A stretch of 64,000 nucleotides of DNA, from the NCBI GenBank assembly GCA_951799425.1, contig OX637398.1:17370270-17434269 (forward strand), written 5' to 3'. The DNA is from Ilex aquifolium (Eukaryota; Streptophyta; Magnoliopsida; Aquifoliales; Aquifoliaceae). The position numbers were made by a program, and so were the translations under genes. Shown one piece after another: positions 48,134 through 61,200 of the stretch (the stretch's first letter is position 1; each line of letters starts with the position of its first letter). The notes under the pieces are model-generated. The model was not told where the DNA came from. It saw only the letters and a program-made list of their open reading frames with translations, and ran no database searches.

Positions 48134-48836
48134 TTCTCCCACTTGGACAACATTAATTGTAGTAATTTAAAAATAAAATAAAATAAAATTATTTGTTTGA
48201 AAAATGACTCTAGGGCTAATCAAACAAAACTCAATGTGGCCACAATAAAAAAATAATATAGTCCTAAGACAACATCTCAAACACAAACCGGTCCAATAAA
48301 ACTACTATTTTCGAACCATGGCGACTTTTACATCCTTTATTGACATAGGACCAATCCATGATTACAAAAAATAATAATCCTATTGACATGGATCAAGATA
48401 TGGTTGTGTAGCAAAAAAATAACATCTCAATATGTGATCTGATAAATATGTTATTTTCATTGTCAGTCCTCCAAATGATTTCTCTTTAATAACATGCTTC
48501 AACAATAAGTTAGAGAAATCAACTAGCTTCAACAATAAGCTAGTATGTCTCCAAACTTAAAATCTCAAGATTTTCTTAAATGGTGTAATCAGAGACATAC
48601 TCAATTGACAAAACAGTCATACTTAAGACACACACCAAGCCTTAAGATTTTGTATAAAATGACATGTCATAAATGTACACACATATAACACAGCAAAAAC
48701 ATCAGACTAACAATAAGGATAATCATCCAAATATTTATTATTCATCAAATAGATATATCTCAACCATAATGAGTATCAAATATCACATATGGAATTAAAT
48801 CAATACTAAATTTCTTAACACATAAATAAATTCTCA

Positions 48837-51800
48837 CTAAACAAGTACATCAAAAGACCCCAAAATGCCCATGTTGTCAACATATTTCTTAAAAGTTATA
48901 GGTCTCAGTCCCTTGGTTAAAGAATCAGTAATCATTGATTCTGTATCAATATGTTCGATCACAATGTCACCTTTCTTCACAAGATCCCTAACAGAAAGAT
49001 ATTTAATTTTCATATGTTTAGACCCACTAGAATGTTTGTTGTTCTTTGAGAAGAACACAACTGCACTATTATCACAATAAATTGTTAGTGGTCTAGAGAT
49101 GGAATCAACAATCATAACTCCTGAAATAAAATTCCTGAGCCATATAGTTTGTGTTACAGCTCCATAACAAGCTACAAATTCAGCTTGCATAGTAAAAGAA
49201 GTTGTAAGAGTTTGTTTAACACTCTTCCATGCTATTGCTCCTCCAGATAACATGAAAAATATATCTTGAAGTGGATTTTAAATCATCCGGACACCCAGCA
49301 AAATCTGAATCTGAGTAACCAATCACCTCAAGAATATCAACTCTCTTATAAACAAGCATGTAATTTTTTGTTCTTTGCAAGTATCTCATAACTTTCTTAG
49401 CTGCCACCCAATGATCTAATCCTGGTTTAGAAATATATCTATCAAGAACACTAACTGCAACAGCAATGTCAGGCCTAGTACAAACCTGTGCATACATTAA
49501 ACTGCCAACAGCACTCACATAATGTATATTCTTCATAGACTCCTCCTCAAGATCATTCTTGGCGCATTAACTTAGACTAAATTTATCACCTTTAACAACA
49601 GGTACATCCCCAAACTTACAATTATGCATATTAAATATTTCAAGCACTCGATCTATATATGTCCTTTGAGAAAGTCCCAACAATCCACGACTCATATCCC
49701 TATGAATCTGAATGCCTAACACAAAAGATGTTTCCTCAAGATCTTTCATCTCAAATATTTTGCACAACAATTGCTTAATCTCATGAAGTAAGCCCAAATC
49801 ATTACTTGCAAGCAAAATATTATCAACATAAAGAACAAGAAAAATAAATTTACTCCCACTGAATTTAAGATATATGCATTTTATCTTTTCATGGCACCTA
49901 TCCACATATCAGACTCAGAACAAGTAACAGTATTATGGTATGTTACAAAATCAACAATATCGTCAATATCATAATCACTTTCCCCAAGATATACATAATA
50001 CTCAACAGAAATAACAGGTCTTCTTGGTCTTGTAGACATTTCTCAAGGAAATTTCAGTAGTAGGTTCTAAAGGCTGAGGAGTCTCAATAGGAATAAAAAG
50101 GTCAGTAGTAGGAACAGGAGGATCAACAACTGGAGCAAGAAAATTAACAACAGGAGCATATATAATATTCTCTTGCACAACAGGTAAAGGAATAGAAACA
50201 AATTTATCTTGTTTATGCTTACTAATAGGCTGTGAGCAACCAACATTAGAAACATCAAGCTCCAAAAATTTTGCTGTTAAGGACTCAACAATTTTAGTAC
50301 CACGTGTAGGACAATAGAATTGGTATCCTTTCGAATGTTCTGGGTAACCTATGAAGAAACAACGAGTAGTTCTAGGATCAGTATTTTTCTCAAAAGGGTT
50401 ATAGATTTTGACCTCAGTAGGACAACCTCATACTCAAAAATGGTTAAGGCTTGTTTTCCTATTGGTCTATAATTCAAAAGGTGTTTTTGGAACAGATTTG
50501 CTAGGAACTCTATTAAAAATGTATGAAGCCGTTTTAATGACTTCTCCCCAAAGATAATCAGGTAAGTTATACCTACTCATCATACTCCTCATCATGTCTT
50601 TAAGGGTGCGATTATGTCTTTCAGTCACACCATTCTGCTCGAGACTACCAAGCATGGTATATGGGGCAACAATCCCACAATCTTGCAAGTACTTGAAAAA
50701 CGGTTTTAAATGCTGCTCAGACACGTCATGTTTGCCATAACACTCACCACTACGTTCAGACCTAACAATTTTGATGATTTTCCCTAATTTTTTCTCAACC
50801 TCAGTCTTGAAAATTTTAAACTTTTTAAGAGAATCAGATTTTTCATTAATTAAATAAATTTATCCATAACGAGAGAAATCATCAATAAAATGTAATAAAG
50901 TATTTATTATCACACAAGGTACGTGAGTAAGGTCCACTGATGTTAGTGTGAATGATTTCTAAAAAATCTAGACTGCGAGTTGCACTTTTCTTCTTAGTCT
51001 TGGTCAATTTACCCCTAATGCAGTCAACACAAGTTTCAAGGTCTCCAAAATTAAAGGGAGGAAGAATATCATTCTTTATTAATCTTTCCACTCTTTCTCT
51101 AGAAATGTGACCCAAACGTTTATGCCACAACTGTGAAGATTTTTCTTTAATGAGAGGACTCTTAGATACATCATTCACAATATTTGAAAGACCATATTCA
51201 TTATTGACAGCCAAACATATACTATATAGACCATCTGATAAAACACAATGACCAACACTTTTAGAATTTAAAGATAATTGAGTTTTACCATTACTAAAAT
51301 TAAAACAATATCCAATTTTATCAAGCAAAGAAACTGAAATCAAATTATGCATAAATGACGGTACATAAAAAGTATTTTCTAAAACAAGTTGAAAACCAGT
51401 GTTTAAATTCAACCTAACAGTTCTTATGAACTCAACATGGACTTAATTATTTTATCCTACTTTAAGCTTGACTTCTCATTCACTTGGCCTCTGTTTGCTT
51501 GTGAATCCCTACAAAGTCATGGCAACATTAACAGAAGCTCCACTATCAATCAACCAAGAATTTAATGGGACATTAACAAAATTGGTTTCAAAGCAAACAA
51601 AGGCTAGTGTGTTACCTTCTTCTTTATTCTTCTTTTCTAACCAAGACTTGAATTGAGTGCACTCACTTTTCTTATGACCTATTTTCTTACAAAAGTAACA
51701 CTTGTCATCTTTTCAAATGACAACCTTAGGACCTCCCACATTCTAATCAGTACCACGCCTTTTGAAATTCCGACCATTTTTTGGAGCATTATAATTAAGT

Positions 51801-52466
51801 TTTCTATTATTTCCCTAATATCCACATTTGAAACTAGATTTAAGTTAAGAAACAAACAAGACAGTTTCACTCTTTTATTTTCTAATTTTTTTTTCTTCCT
51901 TAGAATCACACTTAGAGATAAAGTCATTTATTGTCCATGACTCCTTTTGGGTATTGTAGGCAGTTTTGATTTTGCTAAACTCAGGAGGCAAAGAATTAAC
52001 ACTGTGATGAACAATGAAATCATCAGGAATAACAATTTTGAAGGTTTTGAGCTTGGTTTAAACATAGACCATTATAAGGATATATTCCCTAACACCACCC
52101 ACATTGTCATATTTCATACTCGTTAATTCATTCATTAGGCCCCCAGTTTTAGTTTTATTGGATACCTTGTATCTCTCTCCTACATCGGTAAAAAACTCCT
52201 TGACATTCTTGGTTTCAGACAAACCACTCATAAGGTGTTCAGAGATAGACATTTTCATGTCAATCATACTCAGCTGATTAAATTTCTCCCACTTTGCATA
52301 AAGTTCTTTTTTCTTCAGGGGAGCTCTCACTAGTAGGTTTAGCAGGTTCATTCTCTTTCAAGGCAAAGTCTATATCAATAATTCGTAGGGCAAACTCAAT
52401 ATCTTGTTTCCATCTCTTATAATTAGAACCAGTCAAGGCTTCAATGTTGACATTATTATTATTCAC
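48837..52466 (-). pseudogene. Copia-3 gag-pol remnant
   Basis: On the minus strand from 52466: gag (NVNIEALTGSNYKRWKQDIE; UBN2-like), a CCHC knuckle CYFCKKIGHKKSEC (about 51690), protease WLIDSGAS (about 51550), integrase with LWHKRLGHISRERVE, CVDCIRGK, LEQNGVTERHNRTLKD and CFFIGYPEHSKGY. The N-terminal RT with the usual QMDVKTAFLNG and KQAPRAW motifs is missing between about 50000 and 49905. What follows starts near the RT active site, which is YVDN at 49819-49830 instead of YVDD. RNase H shows GYSDSDFAGCPDD, KQTLTTSFTMQAEFVA and DSLTKGL. Stops at 51550, 50466, 50002, 49567 and 49214 and several frame changes make it inactive. Confidence 0.86.
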
Positions 52467-52761
52467 AGCAAAAGAGACTGTTCAAGGCAACGAGAATATA
52501 AACAGTTAGCAAAATTAGGCAATAAATAAATAAAATATGTTTTGAACATAATAAGTCATATTTTATTAAGAGAGCCTAAATACATCACTACAAACTCCCC
52601 TTTGGGCAGAGAATGCAATATGCTATAGGTTCTCTCTTTTGTGAAACTAACGAATGAGAATGCTCAAGTTTCGAAAAATCTATCCCCTTTGGGCAAATAA
52701 ACCTTCTAGACTATTGCACCTCTAACTCAATGTTTCTTGACATCTCCAAATTATAATACAC

Positions 52762-53110
52762 AATAACCACCTTTGGGCAGGTAATTATATATTATAATTT
52801 AGAGACCATTTTGTAACAAAAGCATGAGAAAAAATTATAAATTTTAATGAATAGACCACTTTGGTGGCAACCATCTATCTCAACCTATAAAAAATTTTCA
52901 AACTAAGATATTTTCATGACATATTTAAATTACAATATAGAATAACCCCCTTTGAACGGGTAATTATATATTATAATTTAAAGACCATCTCGTCACAAAA
53001 GCATGAGAAAACCTATAAATTTTAATGAATAGACCACTTTGGTGGCAACCATCCATCTCAACCTATAAATTTTTTTCAAACCGAGATATTATATAAAATG
53101 TCCATAATTA
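52762..53110. repeat. Tandem duplication in the copia-3 leader, period 179
   Basis: The block starting AATAACCACCTTTGGGCAGG at 52762 recurs from 52941 with few changes, including ATGAATAGACCACTTTGGTG. A shorter CCCTTTGGGCA word occurs further at 52600 and 52684, so the leader seems to have grown by tandem duplication. Confidence 0.82.
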
Positions 53111-53535
53111 AATATCATGTGATCAATCAATATGAGGTACAAACCAATATGTATCTCTTTAGATCACTCATCATCAATCGTTACATTCAGGTCTCAATTC
53201 TATTTTTACTATTAAAATTAAGTAATTTAAATTCACATCTACCAACATTTAATAAATAATATGTAGATCATAAAAAATTTCATCATATAAATCACTAGGG
53301 ACTTAAAATTAGAATTGTACAAACACTCTCTACAAATTATAGCAATTCAATCAAAATTACATCAACATAAAAAAATAATTTATATGGGTAAAGTCTACAT
53401 CTATTCATCAACATGACCCCATGTTATTTATACAAGTCATCCAAAAGTAGAGAGTATATATATTAATTATAAAAATTTTAACCTAAACAACACAATTGTT
53501 TAAATAAATCATATTTTTATTATTTTAATAATCAC

Positions 53536-53571
<36 letters not shown>

Positions 53572-53994
53572 TTATTTAACTTTGATAAAAACAGCCGTCA
53601 TCCATTCTTGACTTTGCCAAGAACATCTCAAGTTCCATTAAAAAAAATTGTGTCTATCAATATCCAAGCTTTCACCTTTTTTTTTCTTATTCTTCTTGTG
53701 ACGCACTGGCCGCCATCATGTCAAAGCATAAATAAATAATTAAATATATATATATATAGCCACCAATATATTTAGCCGTCAATGGTAATTCTCCACCAAA
53801 CATTGATTTGAAGTAAAGAACATTAACCTTGATCAAAGAATTAATTTTTTTGGTTTTCAAACCATTGACAGCGATGAGAATTTGATGGCGCGCGATCACA
53901 AAAATATTTTGAGATTCCAAATTATTCAAAATAAAATAATAATAATAAAATAAATTGCATTCTAAATTCATATACAATAGGTTCTGATACAACA

Positions 53995-54443
53995 TATAAG
54001 AATTTTAATGATTCGTATATGAAATTTAGAACACCTAAATTACAAGATTTGGATCATATGAGTTTAGAACATATCTGTATGAGTCATGCTACTCGATCTC
54101 TGGATTTCTTCCGTGAAAGGGCAATGTCTTCCTCTCCTTCTTCAAAGCAATAGACGGCTCTCAATGGGACAAGCCAATTTAGGGATATATAAAGTGGAGA
54201 GGGGACCTAGACTGCTATTTATGATAAAATCTAATAGGCTCTCCCATTACGGGGCACAATTAGATTAAGGCCTACACTTAACCGCCTCAACCACACCAAT
54301 TAAAAGATGTAAATAAGCCCATCAAAATGGATCGCTTAATAATATTAGGCTCATCTCATTAGACCATAAATTCAGCCCGTTTTTCACAAACAAAAAATTA
54401 ACTATCAATTAATTGAAGTTCAATATAGGAAAAAATTTCAACA
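53995..54443 (-). repeat. 5' LTR of copia-3 (449 bp)
   Basis: Transcription on the minus strand would begin in this copy. Adjacent at 53980-53992 is the diverged primer-binding site. Confidence 0.92.
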
Positions 54444-54448
54444 TACTA

Positions 54449-55550
54449 TTCCTGAAAAGGATTCGTTAATACTAAATGAGTCGATAAATGTCATTCCTAA
54501 AGAGTTTATGGTTGTTGTGACCCTGCAGGTAGGAGTGTTCAAATTTTCGATTGGCCGCAATTTCCCACCCTACCCGACCTTACCCTACCTTATTGAACGG
54601 CTAGCCGCAAAAATCGGGTAGGAATGCGGAAGAGTTTTTGATCTTCCGATTAAATCGGGTAGAAATGCGGAATACCCATCAATTTTCGCAGTCCTACCCT
54701 ACCCTACCCGCATTAATTAATTAATTAATATATATAAACTAAAACAACCCTAATTGCTAACCAACATTATCGTCTACTGACTAAGCGAACGCCTCACTCC
54801 ACTTGTTTTTTTGTGTAGGTTATATGATTTGTGGTGAACTGGTGATCTATTGAAACAGTTATGATTTTAATGTGTTTCATATGGTTTAAAATTAAAATAA
54901 TTGTTATTATATTTGTGTAACAATTATGATGGATTGATGTTCAAGCTTTCTTGTGTTTTATTAAAATTGTTGTAGTTGTTTTAGGTTTTAGTGTTATTGA
55001 TTTATTGTGTTGTTAAATTGGTTTATGTTATTTAATTGAATTGTTAAAATGATCCAAAAATTAATAACTACAAAAGTGTTTATATGACTTCCTACCCGAT
55101 TAATCGGGTAGGAAGTCGGGTAGGAATACCACACCTGATCGACTAGGGTCGGCCAAGAAAAAATTATTCCGCAAAGTATCGGGTAAGAAAACGGAAGACT
55201 ATATTTCCTACCCGTAGAGTAGGGTGAACACCCCTACCTGTAGGGAATTGATGTGAAATGGTTTATGTTTGTGGTAGGTGAACGAGATAGATTCAGTGTG
55301 TAGATTCACAGTAGTCTACTTCCGTACAATGAGATATTATGTTTTGAGTTGTGGTATTGGTAAATGATTATACTTTGTGATGAAATTACTATTCCGTACC
55401 GTAAACTTGAGATCGTTATCAAATGTCATTAGTTTACTTCAAAGTTATGTATTTATTTTATAAACTGAGACTTATATGTTTTCGAAACTTTATTTGGGTT
55501 TGAGAAGGTTTTTCTTCTAGGCTTGTTTGCTCATCCTACGATATAAATAA
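54449..55550 (+). other. LTR-like host sequence, right part (around the hAT-like element)
   Basis: 54449-54529 and 55245-55550 continue the host left of 47683. The last part contains GTTTGCTCATCCTACGAT, a motif common in the second half of Ty3/gypsy LTRs. Its end is not reached: at about 55551 a different repeat begins. Confidence 0.4.
54530..55236. mobile_element. Non-autonomous hAT-like element, 707 bp
   Basis: Ends TAGGAGTGTTCA and, inverted, TAGGGGTGTTCA. It is flanked by CCTGCAGG (54522-54529) and CCTGTAGG (55237-55244), an 8-bp duplication with one mismatch, as hAT transposases make. The interior is rich in CGGGTAGG and CCTACCCG words that can pair with each other. No transposase. It lies in the right half of the LTR-like host of copia-3. 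Confidence 0.82.
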
Positions 55551-56467
55551 CTAGGGGTAACCCGTGCTTCAAGTTACGGTGCAATGCAAGTAAGAAGTGA
55601 TAGATTTGAGGGGGTGGGGAAATTTAATGTGAATGATTTTGAGAGGGATGTTGGTGGTCGTTGGATAAGTCTATTTGAGACCGTCGGATGGGCTTATTGA
55701 AGCTTGTCCTATTTTATATTATAGATTTTTATATTTTGGTTTTGAAGAAGATCTCAGATTATATGAGCAGGTTGATTTCGATGCTGAGGAAGATCATGAC
55801 GTTGATCCTGATTTGGAGGCTTAATTCTAGTTTAAATTTTGAAATTGAGCTGAGACAATGTTATGAATATTTCATATTTATTTAGTTGCAAGATACTATT
55901 TTGGTTTTTGGAATATAAGTTTAAAAAGTTAATAATATTTACTGACATTTGTTTAGTTATTTTTTTAGTTGACGGATGGTTTTTATGATTTAATGATTAT
56001 TTTAGATGCTATCATGGTTGGATATTGGGAAGTATTTGAAAATTAAAATTGATAAAATCTTTTCTAAAATCGACTATCACAAGAAAATTATGTGGATTAG
56101 TGATACTATCAGTATAAAAATACATGGTAATGAAACTTAAATATAAAAACTAATAGTGTTTTTAATCTCAAAAACAAAAAATCAAGGATAAATTTTAAAT
56201 AAATATTAAAAATAAAATGACTCATTTTTAGTTCCCACTTTAGGCTTCAAATAATCTTATGCCGCCCCTACTATCCTCATAATAAATTTCTTTTATAAAG
56301 ATTTTTGTGATCATATGAGATCTATTTTCATTCAAATCGGGTTAAACTCTAGATCACATAGAGTGGGAGCGCAAAAGCGAAAAAAATTTACCAAAATTTG
56401 GACCAAGAACACATTATTTAAATTTTGGTAATAATTGATTTGGCTTTTGAAACCTATGCAAACATAA
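55551..56467. other. Small repeat remnant and AT-rich spacer
   Basis: 55551-55730 starts ACTAGGGGTAACCCGTGCTT and ends TTTTATATTATAGA, a layout seen in many short non-autonomous plant repeats; I cannot assign a superfamily. Beyond it the sequence is AT-rich without a gene. Confidence 0.35.
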
Positions 56468-56828
56468 GAGTAAATTACACTTTGATCCCTTAAACTATAG
56501 ACTTAATTTCACTTTGTCCCTTTAATTATTGAATTTTTTACATTGTCCCCTCAACTACTTGAATTATTTCATATTTCTCTATTCGCAAACATCTGTTTCT
56601 TTTTATAAAAAAATTGATGACATATCTAGGCAAAATGAAAAAAATTTACATAGTTTGGAGGGTAAAATGAAACAACGTTCTGTTAAATGTGTAACGGATG
56701 TTAACAATTGAGCAGTGTGAAACTAATCAAATAGTTTAGGATGCAATGTAAAAAAAAAAAAAAAATAGTAGTTTAGGGTGCAATGTAAAAAAGGGTTATA
56801 GTTGATGGAGTCAAAGTGTAATTTATCC
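56468..56828. mobile_element. MITE, 361 bp
   Basis: Ends GAGTAAATTACACTTTGA and, inverted, GGATAAATTACACTTTGA, with matching subterminal TTAAACTATA/ATCAACTATA words. It is flanked by TAA on both sides (56465-56467 and 56829-56831), a 3-bp duplication suggestive of PIF/Harbinger mobilisation. The interior has two diverged copies of a TTAGG.TGCAATGTAAAAAA block. Confidence 0.65.
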
Positions 56829-56831
56829 TAA

Positions 56832-58210
56832 AAATAATACGGTGAATATTTAAAAAAAAAAGAAGCAGCATAGGCATTTCAATGCCTTGTTTAGTGAAGA
56901 TGTGAATCCCACGTCAACAAAGAATGAGAATCTGGCAGTCACAGAACGCCTATACAAATAAAACATTATACAAATAGATTTAATTCGTGTGTATTGGTCA
57001 TGGCAAACGGAGAAAAAATAATTCACTTTCCGATTTTGGATTTGTTGTATCACTAATAGATTATGGGTGGTCATCTTCTTCTCCATGAGAAGGATTCAGT
57101 TAAGATCCAGAATTCACGAAGTATACAAATAAAACATTAACGTATGTCCTCTAACAATATCTTCCAAAAAGTCTACACTAAAAATCTATTCTTACGCATC
57201 AAAAAGATGATTTTAGCAAACAATAATCTATAATACTTGGAATAAAGGTCAAATTGATAATTTTTCTTATATCTCCCCCTCCCGAAACCTAGGTATAACA
57301 TACACTCCCAAAATTAAGTGTCTTGAATACTACGAGGAAATCACCATCTCTTTGAAATAGATTTAAATTAAAATTAACGTTCTTTGGGTAAGTAAATATA
57401 CATAGTAACTTTTGATTTAGAGCACTTCACTTCTTCTCCCATTCGAACTTTTTGATTTGATTTCAACACCCTCTGATTTCTAAGTATCCCCAGGGGTTGT
57501 TTGGACTACCAAGTTTTGCCCAGTGTCTAATTTTTGTTATTGTGTTAACCTAAACTTTTGTCAAAATCTCATACATAAGCAACATGACAAAGGTCACAAT
57601 ATTTGTGCAATACATCAAGATAGATTGAATGGTAGAACTTCAATGGTTAATACCTCGAGGTCCAAGTTCAAGTCTACCAAGAGAACCAGATGCACGTGTC
57701 ATTGCACACGCCCCAAATTTACTTCACTGTTCACAAGTCCAAAGAACACGTTTGGAATAAGAAAATACTTATATAATGTAAGTATTCAACAAGACAATAT
57801 AAAAAGATATCACTGGAATGCCAGTCTCCCTCTTCAATGTGATTGCCAATGGCATTGGATCCATTGCAGATTGAGTAGAATTCCAATGCCAAAATAAGAA
57901 GGAAAAGGAAAAAAGATAAAGGAAAGAACAACAACATCCCCCACAGCCTCAACCGCCACCATGAATTCAAGTGTCCTTCTGAAAGTTTCCCAAATCAAAT
58001 TTTTGTGGTGATCCAGCAAGCTTATCAGGGTGATGGCATAAACATATCTTTCTGTGTTCCTATTCACATGTTTTCAAACTCTGTAACGAATACTTGGCAA
58101 ACTCTAAGTTGATTGTGATGTCTGCTATACACAACCACAATAATCCAACAAAGGTAGGCTCAGCAAACTAGCAGCTTCTCAGATAACACACTCTTTCTTC
58201 TCCAAACCTG
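56832..58210. other. 3' flank of the hydrolase gene, no other gene seen
   Basis: Non-coding as far as I can tell. It should contain the 3' UTR of the minus-strand hydrolase gene, but no poly(A) signal stands out convincingly. Plus-strand frames here are short and family-less. Confidence 0.45.
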
Positions 58211-61200
58211 TCAGTCTTCCTTGTGGCTATTGCCATTATTTTCATGCCTAGGCAGAGGGAGAGGATTGATAAGGAATGACTTCAAGTGTTTGTACATCTT
58301 TTTGGGCTTCTCCATGTTGATTGCATGTCCTGCTTTCTTTATAATCACAAGTTCTGCACTTTCACCCAAATGCCTGACAATACAAAACACATGACAAAAC
58401 AAAGAAGTCAAGGTAGAAATATTCAAAAAGGAGATAAAAAATGGTCCCGCTCAGTGGCCAATAAGATTAAAGATAGACTAAGATGTAAGAAGACTTGCAA
58501 CACAGAATACTGCAAATCGTGTTTTTTTGCTATGAATCAACCCCCTTGGAACCTGAAAGAGCAGATGAAATTTCTCAAATCAATCTCAAAAAATTTCAGA
58601 CATACCTTTTCAATCTGTGTGCCAATTCCAGTGGGAATATCTGATCATGTTCTCCCCAGATGATTAATGTGGGCTGCATGAGGTAGGTATAAGGTCATTA
58701 GATAAAGATTAAGAGGATGAAGAAGTGCTAAACAGGGAACCAAATTTAATGCACGAAACTAGAAGACTTCAACGACGCAAGAATCAGAACCTGAGTAATC
58801 TTGGGAAGGTCAGATAGCTTTCTATCCTTGTGTAAGGCTTCGATCAACTCTGTTCTTTCTTGGATGTATGTCGTACACATCACCTGCCCCCATCAATCAA
58901 GTAAACACTACAAACTTCAGGCAGAACAATATTATTAGACTCTACTTCCTCACATCAACTTTAAAAAAAAGAAAGAAGCAATTACACCATAATCCCAACT
59001 TTACAGCATAAAAGAGTGCAGGTAGTGCATCGTTAATGCTACACCACCATACATACCAGCAACGACAGTTACAAACCATATTCTAGCGAGTTGCAGCCTC
59101 AGAATTTCGTTCTTCTAACATGCGATTTGGTTAGGTCATTGGAGCTTTCCTGGGAGTATCTTCTGGAACAATTGAGGTAAATTTTGAAACCACAACCTGA
59201 CCAGGTCACAAAGACAAGACTGGACTAGACAAATTTCTTCTTCTGTTTAGGCTGGAGGGAGGGTTGGAATTAAGAGATGACCGACCTTTGATAAGTATAA
59301 GCCAGCTGAGAGACTTAGATGATCAAGTTTTCCGGACAGAGAAATTCCAAAGTCTAATCCTCCTCTTCATCTAGAAAACTAACAGAATCAAATCTTCAAA
59401 GTTGAATCCTCCTCTTCATCAAAAAAGAGTTACCAGAATCCAATATTGAAAGTAGGATAGCCAAACTGGCTCTCTCTCCGGCCGAAGAATCACTTAAAGC
59501 TTTTGAAAACCTTAAAGCTGATAAGTTGTGTAAGACAATCAGACTTTATAGCAACCAAGACCGGGACATCATATTTCTATGTTGCCCATAATTTTCCCAA
59601 TAAGGGAAGGATTTCAATGTTTTTAACTCTACATAAGCCAGCCTCGTATCTGACTCTAGGGTACCACAAAAAATTCAATGAAATTCAAAAAATGGCAATC
59701 TTAATTGAATACCAACTATGAGTTCATTAATTACTTCGAAAACAAATTTCTCAACACTTAAGTACACTAGTGAAAGCACACCTACATTGCGCGTGAACTA
59801 TTTTGAATATCATATAGAATAAAATATTTTTATTATGTAAATTATAAGATTTTTATTGTTTTAGATCTTTGAAAAAACAAGTGGTCTTTGACCACATCAC
59901 CTAAAAAACCACTCTAACCACGGATTAAGTGGTTTTTTAGAATTTAAAAAGAGCATGTACCCTAATATTTAAAAAAAAAAAAATCATTGAGGACTTTAAA
60001 ACCACATTAAACATTAAACTCAAATCAACGCAGGAGACATGCTAGTGTTAGTTGAAATGTTATTCAAGGTAAATTCCTACCAGAACCTTACTCAATTCAA
60101 GATTTATTATTGTGCAACTTTTGGCCCATAAGTGAAATTAAAAATCGTATGAGGATCCCAAATCAGCAAATAATGTAATCATTAGCATAATAGATCACAC
60201 GCGTATTAATGAAAAAAATTACAAATTTTACAAAGTAATGTAGTGTAATACATGATTTTGTAGTAATAATTAAAATTGTCCTCATCACAAGTGAGTTCTA
60301 AGAACATCCAATTATTATAAAATTCAAAACGACAACTACTCTATGTATTTTTCCCTAGAGATTCACTCCACCAAAGTGTCCTAGGTAAGTCACAAGTTCT
60401 ACCACTCTGTAGATTTTGATATCAAGTTCTTCAAAAGATGACATCTTTTACAGATAAAATAATAAATTAAATTATGAGGAAAAAAAAAATATTTCCTCTC
60501 GGTCTTTTAAAACAAAAGGTAAAGGTATAATAAAAGGGTCAAGTGTAATATTATTTCCATCATTTTCATGACAACATCAATAGTAACATTTTTATTGTTT
60601 TTGATCCTCAATGATAAAAATATAACATGACTCGGGAGCACAATTTTTTTCTACTTTTCTATACGAAGCAGAGAGTTGGTAAACATAACAAACAAATTCA
60701 TGAAATTGAAAAAATCAGCTTGCTTAAAGGAAAAGTTTATTTACTTTGCTCGAGTCATTTTTGCTCTATCAAGATGTTGGTGCAATCTTGTTGTGATGAT
60801 ATGCGAAACTTGTTTGAAAGACGAATTAATGTATTCATTGCATAGAAAGGGAACAATCTAAAACTTTTAAATATTAATTATTGTGATTATGATATGTTAA
60901 ATGTTAATAAAAATCAAGAAATATATTGGTATTATCTATATTATAAATTTGATGTACACTGAATATTTAATTTTTGAAGTATAAATAGATGTATAGGTAT
61001 AGATATTCATATAAATTATTTATGTGGAAATGAAAATATATATGAAGGGTTATTTAGATATTTAATTGGTTTTGGGTAATTAAATATATAATAATATAGT
61101 TGTCTTTAATCATTTTTATAGGGGTATAAAATATATGAAGGTTTATTGGATATTTAATTGATATTGAGTAATTAAATATATAATGATATAATTGTCTTTA

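Larger units (their letters stand above)
47688..54443 (-). mobile_element. Copia-3: Ty1/copia element
   Basis: Perfect target duplication TACTA at 47683-47687 and 54444-54448. LTRs are 47688-48133 and 53995-54443 (446 and 449 bp), with TGTAAG...TTCTGACA/TTCAACA ends on the plus strand. On the minus strand gag, protease, integrase, part of RT and RNase H can be read. The minus-strand polypurine tract AAGTGGGAGAA adjoins the LTR at 48134-48144, and a diverged primer-binding site (TTGTATCAGAACC, minus) lies at 53980-53992. The right-hand LTR begins TATAAG where the other has TGTAAG. It splits the LTR-like host at 46400-55500. Confidence 0.93.

Noticed and set aside
57523..57897. 124-codon plus-strand frame in the 3' flank of the hydrolase gene
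   Set aside because: Irregular composition, no domain, lies opposite the expected 3' UTR of the hydrolase.
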